From: Phlebiopsis flavidoalba
Lineage: Eukaryota; Basidiomycota; Agaricomycetes; Polyporales; Phanerochaetaceae
Assembly (NCBI GenBank): GCA_035772785.1
Contig: JAOCPU010000005.1
Span: forward strand, 744,001 to 808,000
DNA length: 64,000 nucleotides
Direction of reading: 5' to 3'
Below, piece after piece: positions 49,191-59,857 of the stretch. The notes beneath the pieces are model-generated. The model searched no databases. It had not been told where the DNA came from and saw nothing but the letters and a program-made list of their open reading frames with translations. Position 1 is the stretch's first letter. Each line of letters begins with the position of its first letter. The translations under genes were made by a program, and so were the position numbers.

Positions 49191-50538
49191 CTATAAATCA
49201 TTGTGGTAACAGCTTCCTGAGAATCTCAAGTGAGAATCATCGGAATGCCGTGAGCTCAAGTAGAAACAGTTGCACGTATGTTGAATTAATTTCTGCTTTA
49301 ATTTCTGCTGAATCTCCGTATCAGCAAATGTTAATTGACTCCGATTGTATAGCAAGGAACTGAACCACAACCCAAAAAACCGGGTAGTTTGTTCCATATA
49401 AGCTTCGACCACCTCCCGCTCAATGTGCTTTTCAGCGTCTGGTTTGCAAAATTTGCAGAACTTCATCGTGCACAGCTCGTTTTTGAGACATAATAAGATC
49501 ATGAGGGGGTCCGGCGAATGTACGGCTTTCGTCTCTAGTTGCTTCTCCCGAAACCGTGGTCGGCCATGAATCTGTTAGCGTTCACCTCGCAAGGGTATCC
49601 AAGATCGCAGATGACGAGGCCCGCTTTGTCCAGCTCGCGACTCTCCTCTTCGTCAACCTCATACTTTTATTTCCCCTTCACAATCGTCGACGTTATTGAA
49701 CACAATGTGCGACAAAACATGCGCTGATCAACCCACAATCTGGATTTTGGCAAGTTTGTGTTCTTGGCCTTCAAAATAAGCTCCCCGCTCGCCCGTACGT
49801 CGTGAGTAGTGACCAACGGGCACCAGGGGCGCGCCCAAGGTCTTCCGGCCATTTCTGCTCATCGTCCAAGGTCGAGAGCACATAGAACGCGGCGCGGTAG
49901 GACCGAAGGAATACCAAAATCAACAGCCAGGGACGAATGGTAGCAGCCGGCTCTGGGAGGGAGTCCCCACACTGCCCTGGCGGGCGCATCCGAGTCTTTA
50001 GCTTCACTTAGGACCGCTCACATGCGTTGTACAGGAGTTGGCGTAGTCCGGACAGGTTTTGTTGGGCCACTGCGCCTCTAAGTGGTGCTTCACTGCTTTG
50101 CAGATTGATTCAATCTGGTATTTGCGTCCCATCTTCATCAGCTTGTATCCTATGAGTGGAAAGTCCGCGGCGTTGTGCTCGAATAGGGGCCATCTGTACG
50201 CCAGTGAGCCATCAGGAGGAAAGAGTAAAGAGAGCGGTGGGAGGAGCCAGAACTTACCCAGGATTGTAAAAGATGTCAAAGAGTGCGACTATCTCGTCAA
50301 TCTCGTCGGGAAGGAGCACCAAGGGCACGCCGTCGTAAAAGTCGCTCCCAGCACAACCTTCGCCATGAGGAAATGACAACATATCCCTGAACACGGGAGA
50401 GTGCCGGCTGACCATGAACTTATGCACGCGAAGGACAGTTCGATTTCCCTGCTGTGAAGCTGATGCAATGGCCAGGTCGCCGTCAGGGAAGTACAACGAC
50501 TCGTGGTGGGCCACAGCCATGGGGATTGGCTCGTCCAT
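49191..50538 (-). CDS. BTB/POZ-domain protein
   Basis: BTB/POZ domains form dimers and often recruit substrates to cullin-3 ubiquitin ligases. In Agaricomycetes there are many such proteins with only this domain plus a helical tail. The start at 50538 gives MDEPIPMAVAHHESLYFPDGDLAIAS, the usual entry strand, then TVLRVHKFMVSRHSPVFRDMLSFPHGE, GVPLVLLPDEIDEIVALFDIFYNP. After an intron near 50260-50197 comes PLIGYKLMKMGRKYQIESICKAVKHHLEAQWP. After more introns, SYRAAFYVLSTLDDEQ and ARWSLLTTDDVRASGELI follow. ELDKAGLVICDLGYPCEVNANRFM comes next, and the last exon, CKFCKPDAEKHIEREVVEAYMEQTTRFFGL, has the Cys-x2-Cys and FFGL features of this group. The stop is at 49191-49193. Frame breaks are present. 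The exon near 49540-49660 is less certain. Confidence 0.8.
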
Positions 50539-51377
50539 TGGTATCGAGGCAAGACTGGAGAATATCACTACCAATTTCAATACAGCACTGAATTCCTCGG
50601 TGGCCAGTAGAAAAGCGTACCTGGTGGTGACGGTGCAAAAAAGCGTCCCAGCACAAAATAGGATGGAAGATAATGGATATATGACGTAATATTGATGATG
50701 TGTCAGCGTCGGCGTCTAGCGAGAGGACGAGGGCCTGCGATCCTCGACGTCGACGCTGATATATAAAAAAAAAAAAAAAAAGTGGCAAACGACGCTCACA
50801 TGTACCTGTGCTTGATCTGCGCATCTGGCACTTACTCACTCATCCCCAATTCCACTACGAAACGCACACGGTCTTTGACACAAATCGTGAAGCCCCCTCG
50901 TGTGTTCACCGCAGACGAGCATCTGACGACCCTCGACCGTGAACTAAGTATTCTCCCGGCTGTACGCACCTACGAGTCGGACACGACGTGGCCACTACGA
51001 GGAAAGTCCTGTGCGGAACGAATCGACAACACTTCGTCGCTGTGGCTGTCAAGTTTAAGTCTGTACATCTCATCCATGTCACACACACTTTCTCATGACC
51101 CGGCGGGGCAGGCAACGTGAGTAAACAATCTGAGCTCTGATTACATCGTGCCAATGGGTCGGTCCCGAACATCTGAAATACCTGCAGTTTATGCTTCTCT
51201 CTGTCATAAACGATTTCATTGTACACCAGAATCACGAGCCGATGTAGAGTAACTGAAATAAATACTGATTTCACACATGCTATAAGTACAAGATTCGAAT
51301 ACAAAAACCACAGAGTGTACATTGGCTTCCCGCAAGGAGGACTCGCTGGTTCGGCAAGTTTAGACGTGCTCAGTTTG
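50539..51377. other. Intergenic with poly-A tract; left part of a duplicated 3' flank
   Basis: Holds a 17-base A run at 50765-50781 preceded by TATAT, perhaps part of the BTB promoter. From about 50920 the sequence resembles the region 59480-59857 downstream of FunK1 copy 3, for example a shared block with CCTCGACCGTGAACTA versus CCTTGACCGTGAACTA. So the kinase duplication includes several hundred bp of 3' flank. Confidence 0.55.
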
Positions 51378-54300
51378 CTAGTTCTGTCCCGACATAAGCT
51401 TCTTGGTCTGGGATCGAGTCATCCCCGAGTAGGTCGCACGACGGGGAGCCTCTGCATCTGAGTCACACGAGAAGGCGATGAGGCGGGGACGCGAGATAGC
51501 TTTCCCGTTGTTGGTCTTCTGTCGTTTGCACTGTACGGACTCCATTTCGGCCGCCTCCGATGTCCGCCTGGTAGATGAGCCTCCTGAGGGTCCTAGTGGG
51601 GTTTGCCTTTGGTAGCGCTAGTGTCCTCGTCGTCCTCGGACACACACGGGCACGAAACCTCAATCTTCAAGTCCCCTTTTCCTGAGGAGATTTCAGCCAC
51701 ACCCACGTTGATTTGATTGATCATTTGGCCGTGTAGTCCATGGGCAATCCCCGCACAAAGGTGGCCTGCTGGACCGGGAAGCCTGGGGGCGCGTTTCTGC
51801 ATATGGCGGAGATGAATCGTTCCCGAAGGCACTACGGCGAAACGAACATTCCAGATGCTGCATCACTAACAAACCTACACCACCGCACTGACTCCTGGGA
51901 GCAGCTCCTCGAAGCTCTGTTTGAATGTGGTTTCGTCGTTGTATGACATTTTCTCCCGCGCCGATTGTGAAAGTCATGGTGCGAAAAGTTTTCGACGATG
52001 ATGCGCCGTGATGCACCATGTAGTTGGCCCATTTTGTCTGCGACTTCTTGGCTTGCTTCACGAACTTTGGAGCAAACTAGTAGCCAGACCTGCAACCCAA
52101 AAAGCGGACTCTAGGTCATGGAGAGGATTGTGCCTAAAATCGTCGGGATTGAAAGGTTTCGGTTTCGGTGCGGTGCCGAAATGTTTGTCCTCCGCTGGTA
52201 CCGCTGAGAGGCGTGGCTAAATTGGCCGTATCTGCATGATCAGGGGGTGCAGGACGCCTCGAGTTCGCTCATCGCCAAAGTTCGTTGGACGTGGGATTAG
52301 CTCGGAAACGCTTTGGCGGTGGGACAGAAGAACTCCTGTCCTCGTCGTCCCTCGTCGTCGTTGTCGCTGGAATTATCCCCATCCTCTTCAACCGTCCTCG
52401 TCCTCGTCCTCGTCCTCGTCGTCATCGCTATCTTCGATGGCAGCGAGAGGCGGACTGCGGGACCGACTTAATGTCAAGTAAAGGTATTTTCTGGCTCTCT
52501 ACTTCAGTGGCCATAAAGCACGGAGTACCCTATATCCAACTCTATAGTTAGCCGGTGTGCGTGCGGATAAAAATGCAAAGAGCTCACCGTGCGGATACCA
52601 TGGACCGTGACATCGTCCTGTGCTTTAGCATACTCTAAGTCAGACAGCTTTCCTACGCCATCAACGACCAAGATGTTGCCGCTGCTGACATCGCGATGTA
52701 CCCAGCCGGAGTCGTGAAGAATTTGCAATGCTAAAGAAAGTCGTCAGCTCGGTGGTAGAAGAACCACTTAATTGCAGGCTCACCTTTGACTGCGTCAGTC
52801 AGTGCGTTTAGTGCGTCTGAAAGCGTGTCCACTTCGACGATCGTTCGACCGAGCTCTTCGAAGACAATTCGATGGTGCACCTTGGGCTCGTATTGAAGAA
52901 CCTTCTCAACGACGTCCGCAGGGCCTCTTCTGCGCGCCCCTCGCGCCTTTCTCAGCAGCCTTCTTCGACCCCTTGGACTTCTTGGACTTCTTTGACTTCC
53001 TGGTTTTCTTGGTTTTTCTTGGTCTCTTCCGGCTGCTCGGCTTCGCCTTCCCGTCGATGAACCCTCCGGTTTTCTCCTCAGAACCTTCAGCGGCTCCTCG
53101 CCACCCTCGGTCCGAGAGCGTCCACGTAGGATGAGATCGTGGGTGTGGTCCTTGACGGGATTCTTGCCGATATATACGTCGTCGGATCTTCTGACGTGCA
53201 TGAAGTGGCGTTCGAAAGCGTCGCGAAAGCCATGTGCTTCGGCAGCTTTGCGAACGTTCTCCAGGATCCGAGCTTCGCGGTCTCGAGACGCGTCCACCCA
53301 CGAGTCTTTCAGCACGAACGGCCTTCGAGTCGGGTCCGCGTCCAAACCGTCCGCGTTCAGCTCTCGTACTTCCCATACTCGAGTTCCGCGACCACGAAGA
53401 GCTTCGGTGCCAATGTCCGAGATGAGACGAACGGTCTGGTACATGACACCGGCACAGTTCATCTTGTACTGAAATGGTCCAGTAGAGGACAACCGTGAAC
53501 ACGCTCGATAGTAGTGTCCCCAGCCGAGCTGTTCTTCGTCCGCGTACATCAGCCGAAGGAAGAAGAACTCCGTCATGTAGTCGTATCTCTGTTGACTGAT
53601 GAGAAAACTATGAAACGCATGAATTTGATGACCGCTCACCTCGTTAATGTCGAAGGGCATGGATACGAGGACGTCGGATCGACTCGCGATCCATATCCTC
53701 ATCAACGCGTCTTCGATGGTGAACGCGAACACGAACCGCCTACGGGGATCTTCTTGCATCATATACGTCATCGACCACAGTACTTGAGTCCCAGTTCTAT
53801 GTATGTTCAGTAAGATCACGAAAGGCGAGTAAGATAAAAACCTAGAGAGCTCACTTGTACTCGGTCCTCCCCACTTCTTCTTGAACTCGCCCGGGACGCC
53901 AATACTGAGCCAGGTAGGGTTTACCGTCCCCATCCGCATGGGGTATTCCCATGGCACTGGCGTTGAGTTGAGGAGCGCGTAGCAGTCCGGCCTAGTCTTT
54001 TTTGTTGTCACGCGTTACGGAACGGGATGACCCACCCCCAGGGCAAGACTTGGTAGGGACGTTGTTGGGGTTACACTTGAAAACCACCGTGGGACTTCGT
54101 TTGGGGCTGCTTGTTGGCCTTCATCACCGCATCAAGCGACTTACGAACCGCTTCGGCGATATCTTGAATGTCAGCGAAGACGCGATCCTCCTTGTCGATG
54201 TACGTGGACGGGTTTTGCCTTCTTTGTAGCACTCCCAGCGAGATGGCGACATATTGGGAGGGCGAGACCAAGACGTTTTTCTTCTTGAGATCCCTGAATA

Positions 54301-54600
54301 ACCTCGGCTATCACATCTCGCGGGGTAAACCCGTGGGCGAGGGTGGGAGTTTGAACGGTAAAGGGGTGGTAGAATGCCGTCCTTGCCTACGAAGAACACT
54401 GGGCAGGGACCTGGGGGAGCGGACTCGCCAAGTTCGATGAGGGCCATTGTCGACGATTTGGTGTCGGTGTCTATCTGATGTCGGGACAGGTCTGACGGCA
54501 GCTTGAGAGACCTTCAAAGGTCACAGTGTCGATTCACCGTTAAGGGGGCGATGAAAAGAACGAAGTTGTTTGTTTTAGGCGTACTCTGCGAGGAGGCCAT
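51378..54600 (-). CDS. Fungal-type protein kinase (FunK1), copy 2
   Basis: The best-preserved of the three kinase copies. The start at 54600 (MASSQSTPKT) is supported by alignment with copy 1 and by the shared promoter 44 nt upstream. Parts in order: ALIELGESAPPGPCPVFFVGKDGILPP near 54440-54370; CYALLN and WLSIGVPGEFKKKW near 53970-53870; VLWSMTYMMQEDPRRRFVFAFTIED near 53795-53720; RYDYMTEFFFLRLMYADEEQLGW near 53585. GTRVWEVRELNADG near 53380-53340 and a Lys/Arg-rich linker precede YEPKVHHRIVFEELGRTIVEVDTL near 52895-52820. After an intron (about 52782-52732) comes ALQILHDSGWVHRDVSSGNILVVDGVGKLSDLEYAK with HRD at 52692-52700. An acidic low-complexity segment, NPLHDLESAVWLLVC-like sequence and the Lys/Arg-rich tail ending SQTKKLMSGQN follow (stop 51378-51380). 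A few indels remain. The catalytic loop is intact, so this copy could be active. Confidence 0.85.
52394..52420. repeat. TCCTCG hexanucleotide repeat in FunK1 copy 2
   Basis: About four and a half direct copies of TCCTCG. On the minus (kinase) strand it encodes an Asp/Glu run that extends the acidic insert after the activation segment, matching the acidic DDDEEEKD stretch of copy 3. A likely site of length variation between alleles. Confidence 0.75.
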
Positions 54601-55732
54601 GGTGAAGGATGTTGGTTTGGCGCAATCATGGCCTCGTATTTATGAACCTAATGCCGTCGGAGTGTTGTAATAAAAAGTAAACGTGTAGAGGGCGAGAACG
54701 GGTGAACGGACGATGAGAGGACGATGCAGGGGGTGTGGCCAGAGGGATGAAAAGAAGGGAGATGCGTAAGTTGACCTGCCTTCCTAATATTTGCGGGTTG
54801 AGGAATGTGGATTCCGATGCGATCTGTGATTTGGATCTCAAGCGCGCCTCGCGACCACGCATCAATTCGATACCATTTTGGGTCACGCTCTCGCTAAGAA
54901 ATGAACGACCAGCCCGCCATGAGGACCGAAGGACAAATTATTAACACCCGACAATACAGAAGACATCCGTCGGAACCTAAAATCATATTCTATTGATTTC
55001 TCAAAAAATACCAGACCGCGCTGGCCTCCGGTCATCTCGGCATCGGCGTTTCGTCGGCACTCGCACGCCACGGAAACCTACAGTCAGTGCGGTGCTTGTT
55101 GAGTCTGGACACTGGGAAAGTGGTCGAAAAATATGGCCGCTATTGCTCGTACGTATGCCACTACAATGCTCACCAGGTAACTCCTTCGAACTGACCATGA
55201 ACCAACGAACGTCATCCCCGTGGACTCAGTTCATCTGCGACGTTCCACGGCACTCGTTTACACATGATCCTAGTAGGGCAGTAAGGCCTGCCCGGCTGGC
55301 AGCGGTCCATATCAGCCGCGCTTGTAGACCCTCGTTTAATACCCCAAGTTGTGGTAGAGCATTAGGCGGTTGCGTTGATCTGAGGTCGTGAAGCGCCACA
55401 GCTAGGAGCCCAGGGGTATCCGGTTTCTTTGAGAACACAGACTATGCGCGGTGAGACATGGGGAACACCATCTTCCTCGCCCCCTTCATGAGCTGCAGTT
55501 GAGCGTAATGCTACAGAATTGTCGACACCAGTGATGCAAGGCCGTGGGCCATTCCATCAACCACTGCAGGGTACATGCTGACGATTATTCTCATCGGGAT
55601 TCGCTCACAGGACGGAGAGAAGCAATCCCCTGATCATGTCTCCGCATCACTACACAAACTAAAACGTGGCGTGTGGACTGTTTCCTACCGCGTAAGCATG
55701 TCACATGGTGTGATTTTTAAAAACTCTAAATT
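54601..55732. other. Upstream flank of FunK1 copy 2, nothing else recognised
   Basis: Contains the promoter described separately. Frames in both directions up to 132 codons (54993-55391) lack domains. No repeats noticed. Confidence 0.4.
54634..54644 (-). promoter_or_regulatory. TATA-like core promoter of FunK1 copy 2
   Basis: On the minus strand it reads CATAAATACGA, identical to the element before copy 1 and 44 nt before the start codon. The downstream leader is also similar (CCATGATTGCGCCA versus CCATGAGTGCGCCA), so promoter and leader were duplicated with the gene and kept. Confidence 0.6.
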
Positions 55733-56281
55733 TTAGGACTCACTTATCTCAATATTCTGCTCTACAGCCCGTGCTTGTGAGGACGACGGATGCCGAGAGA
55801 TGGAGGGTGACTCACCTCCAAGGCCGGGTCGCTTCGAGCACGACATGGAGCTCGCCCACCAGTTTGAGGACAACGAGGGGGCCACGGCGAGCCAAGGACA
55901 AAGGGGCGAGACCGTGCGTGCAAAAGGTCGAGAGGGCCGAGGGGGCCTCCTCAGCGTCCTCGCCGAAGTAGCTCTCGCTCGAGACATCTTTTGGCGACCT
56001 GGGTCTTCGGGGCCGACGACCTTCTCTTTGTGTGAACGAAGCCCAAGAAGTGGGAGACGGTGCGGAATGTCGGTGGCGGGCTTGCTAGGGAGCGGTGGGC
56101 GTACTAGTAAGGTGGCCATGGCGGTCGTCGCACGAAGAACTGCGTTAGATCCAGTCACAAAAAACGCAATTTCTTGATTCATATCAGCGCAACAGGTGAA
56201 ATTGAAATATTTTGAATGAAGAAATAGAGCGTTTGAAACAGCGAACAATATATCAAAACCAACTTGTGGTGAAATCGGCAC
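55733..56281 (-). CDS. Possible gene fragment, unrecognised
   Basis: A 182-codon minus-strand frame, rich in Arg, Pro and Ser, without a recognised domain. In another minus frame the same stretch reads SYFGEDAEEAPSALSTF and PLVVLKLVGELHVVLEATRP, which looks more protein-like. So if a gene exists the frame shown may be wrong. An opposite-strand frame of 125 codons overlaps. No splice pattern could be fixed. Confidence 0.25.
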   Translation of the reverse strand: MPISPQVGFDILFAVSNALFLHSKYFNFTCCADMNQEIAFFVTGSNAVLRATTAMATLLVRPPLPSKPATDIPHRLPLLGLRSHKEKVVGPEDPGRQKMSRARATSARTLRRPPRPSRPFARTVSPLCPWLAVAPSLSSNWWASSMSCSKRPGLGGESPSISRHPSSSQARAVEQNIEISES

Positions 56282-57204
56282 GTACCACTCGATCGCCGGT
56301 CGTGGGAAATGTGCCTCGACCGGGCAGCGAAAGGGTTGGGGGCGTGCCGCTAACCGACTTGATCATGGTTTGGAGGGGACAAGAAAGAACGAGAGGACAC
56401 ACCTACTGTGTATAGGAGACGTTCGTCGGTGGGCCACAGATGGCGTCATACGTCTGCAGCCAAATGGTAATATCACCTGCATCTCCATCAGTAAGTGCTA
56501 GAGAAAAATAATAGACCAATGGAAATTCACCGCCGGATAAAATTTGTGCATGGCCTGTAGACGGGCGCTGGTAGAGTGGAATACAAAGTCGCAAAAGGCA
56601 AGTGTTCGTGGTAAAGTACTCACGTACCTGCGGAAGCAAGCTTCTTCTCATGCGCACATGGACAGCTGACTGCAAGATAACGCTACAACACACGTTATGG
56701 TGGGAGGAGGGGGTGAAGGAAGGGCCATCAGCATGGCTCGACGAGGAACAGGACCTGCCGGGGAACTACCAAAAAAACCTCTTACAAGCGTACAAACGAC
56801 GTCGGACGCTGTGGAACGCGAGTCGAATGAGAGCCTGGGGTCATCGGCTACGAGAAGACCCCCGCAGAAGACCCCGAGGACCCCCCGCCGGCGCGACCTA
56901 GGCTGGCCGCCCCGTCCTCGAGTAGCGGGCCGACCACGTGCAGCAGGCAAAATGGAAGAACAGGAGATACTGCGCTTGAAAGCAACCTGCAATAAATCCG
57001 TGGGCCCCCCGTCGTGCCAAAAAAAAAACCAGCAGCGCGTTCCCACAGTCCGACCTGAACGCTGCATACGAATGTTTTTCCTGGTCCCAACCTGGTCCGC
57101 GCAAGTTCGAAGAGACCGCTGACGGGGCTACATATATCAGAGAACAGAGATACACCTTGCCCGCGTAAAATCAGAGTGATACACATGCGATAAATCCGCA
57201 GTAT
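56282..57204. other. Unresolved sequence, nothing recognised
   Basis: Frames of 85-141 codons overlap on both strands around 56400-57190. Minus-strand pieces such as GHAQILSGGEFPLVYYFSLALTDGDAG near 56550-56480 are flanked by possible splice sites but could not be joined to a known protein. An A9 run occurs near 57020. Confidence 0.3.
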
Positions 57205-58400
57205 TCAATTAATGCGCGTATGCCCCGCTATTCGAGACCGACGTCCCCACGGCGATGTTATCACGCGACAGGGTGTCGAGCACCCGCGCGGTTGGCAGGT
57301 CGTGGAAGTAGTGTGGCGCGAGCGGGGTAAGTTGTGGATTCCAGAAGTATGTACACGAGGTAGGAAAAGTTGAGAAGCCTGCGAGATTGCTGCGGGAATG
57401 CCAGTACGTGAGGCCCGCAATGCCGGGAGACTGGAGCCGCTTGGGGTGAACGCAGACGGGTATGCGGTAATATTCGAGATTCTGGAGGGATGCGAAGAAA
57501 AGTTATGTTGGGATACTGTCGAAGTTGAGGTATGTAGTAAAGCGAAGCAGCAAGATCCAGGGGGAAATGGAAACGGAGAGATTCAAAACGTACAGTGATA
57601 TGTAAATGAGACCCGTTCGCACGGCCACGGGCACACCCACCGCCTGCAGCTCCTCCGTCACGAGGTTGCCAGCCGTGATCCCATTCCAGCCCTTCTCGCT
57701 CCTCCCATTTGTCCTCCTCAGGGGCCCGCTTACGCCTCAAATGTTGTCCACCCCCAGAACACCGCGCGCGCGCGGTGCACGCACTCGATATCCATAATTC
57801 TACATCACACCACCACGCCATCAGTTCATTAGCCCATAAGGAGAGAGAAAGAAAGGACGCACAGGCCCCTTGGTCGTGCCGTTGATCACGAGGAGCGTGC
57901 TCCCGAGTGAAGATGGGGATGCTGGGAGGTGTTTGGCCCATCGCGCGTATGTAGGCGGCGTTTTTGTTCTGCTGTGGTGAGGGCGTCGCCCGTCAGAACG
58001 AGGATTTTGTTAGGTCGCGGCGGAGGGGTCCTAGTAGGACCACTGAGATGGACAGAAAAAGGAGGGGGGGAAGGTGGTACCTGGAAGTTGGCGGCGGGGT
58101 GGGATGATCGTCGCATGACTCTCCACCGCACTTCACGGACGAACGCCTCGACGCCGCAGTTTCCTCTTTTTTTTCCAAGGGCCGCGGTGAGCTGCACATA
58201 GCTGTGAGTATCCGGCCTGCTGGCCACCGGCACGACTCACACAATCCTGCTGCTCTTCAAGCTCGCGCCCGCTTTCGCCCCAAGTCCCGGGAACGAAAGC
58301 ACGAAGAACATGCCCGCTTCGTTGCACACCTTGGCGCATTGAGATCTCCCTGAACCACGCGCGGTCGCGCGTCAGCATGAGCAGCTAGTAGTCATCATCG
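57205..58400 (-). CDS. Possible degenerate gene, unrecognised
   Basis: Minus-strand fragments with protein character follow in order: AKVCNEAGMFFVLSFPGLGAKAGASL near 58340-58260, RPDTHSYVQLTAALGKK near 58215-58160, STLLVINGTTKG near 57905-57870, then after a possible intron EKGWNGITAGNLVTEELQAVGVPVAVRTGLIYIS near 57700-57600. A last piece, GLTYWHSRNLAGFSTFPTSCTYFWNPQ, is near 57420-57330. They lie in different frames. The first fragment faintly recalls nucleoside/sugar-kinase cores, but no diagnostic motif was found, so I assign no family. It may be a pseudogene lying between the duplicated kinases. Confidence 0.3.
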
Positions 58401-59857
58401 CAGTCCAAGTCCGATGGACTTGAACGCAGCGCGAGGGTAGCCACCACGAGAAATGTTGCAGATTTGGCGCATTCAACATAGACTCGTAAATAATACAAGC
58501 CTTTCTTTGAATATTAAATTAGAAAGAGTAAAGATTAAACTCTTGAAAGGGTATATGAGTGGCCGGCGGGTATGAGAGTGGGAGAAAGTAAGTTCGTAGC
58601 AAATACGATTGTCGACACATCGGCAAAGAGTGCGTCGTGGGAAGATGCGCTCTCTGGCGCTTCCTTGACTTGGCTCTGGTCGCGTCGCCCGCCGCAGCCT
58701 CCATCTGCGCAACTCTGAGTGTCACGGTGCGCAAAAATTCTCCTCTAACTGGACCACGCCGTTGAGAGGATGCGGAACGATCCGTCCGAAGCGTCATAAA
58801 AGCTCTGGAGAGGTGTCCTTAGCATCGTTTCCTGGTCTTTTGGCTGCTGCATTGACATGAAATCCGCTCCTAAACTTCAAGGATCTGGATGCATAATCGG
58901 CACTTCATATATTCGCTGTGTTGCCATCTTCACTCTCAGACTAGATGCGCACCAGCGGCGACAAGTGACGTAGCGACGCGACTTTGCTGTCATTTCTTTG
59001 TCCGCCCGCACACGCGTTGCCACGGGTGCGCGCTGGACACTGACCGCGGCTGAGTCCTTTCTCTGTACTCTTCATCCTGCTCTCACAGCTGAAAAATACA
59101 ATGTTAGGTCAACAGATCATCTTGTATGCGTGGTGTCGAAGTACTCTACTATCCTCGCGCTCCCGCCTGGTCCCTGCCGCGCGGGGCTCTCCGGGTCTCG
59201 GCATGGCATGCACAGGTTTCGACCTCGAGCTCACTGGACACGCCTGATAGTACGTCAATGGAATGCGGTGGCATCAGGATTACAAATGCACGAGTATGTC
59301 GTCTTCTATCACTTCTACGAACTTGGGTGTACTAAGCGGTGAAGGCATCAGCAGTGTAGTCATATGGCCAGTTTCCCCATGACCCACCTAAACACTTGAA
59401 AGCGACCCATACACAGCTGCTATCAAGCCACAAGCTCGTGTTACGAACCCACCAAAATCTCTTAAAGATTCGCTGCAGACCAGCATCCAACGGCCCTTGA
59501 CCGTGAACTAGACATTCCTCGGCTCACGCCCTATACCTCGGACATGGACACAGCGGTGTCCACGACCTGAAGTTCTAGGTAGACTCAGCTGAAGAATTCT
59601 GCCGCCCCAGATGTTAAGTTTCAGACACATATACCTCCGCTGTGGTCTCCGATTTTTGCCGTATGGCCCGACCGGACGGCCTCGAACTCCTCGGAGGGAC
59701 TCACGATCACAAATTAAACCGATTATTTGGACTTCGGAATAATGAGCTGCGTATAATTAATAGCATACACTGATTTCGTGTTGTATAAATAAAGAATTTG
59801 AATGTACAAAACATAGCGTGTAATTTGACTTGCTAAGCGAACAACTGTAGACGCAGT
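58401..59857. other. Intergenic; right part is duplicated 3' flank of FunK1
   Basis: The left part, including AT-rich 58480-58570, has no supported gene. From about 59480 the sequence resembles 50920-51377 (the 3' flank of copy 2), including a shared AT-rich block just after the kinase stop. Confidence 0.45.

Noticed and set aside
50765..50781. Poly-A run as the tail of a retrotransposed copy
   Set aside because: No coding sequence ends next to it on the plus strand and no flanking target duplication was seen. It is more likely a simple A tract near a promoter.
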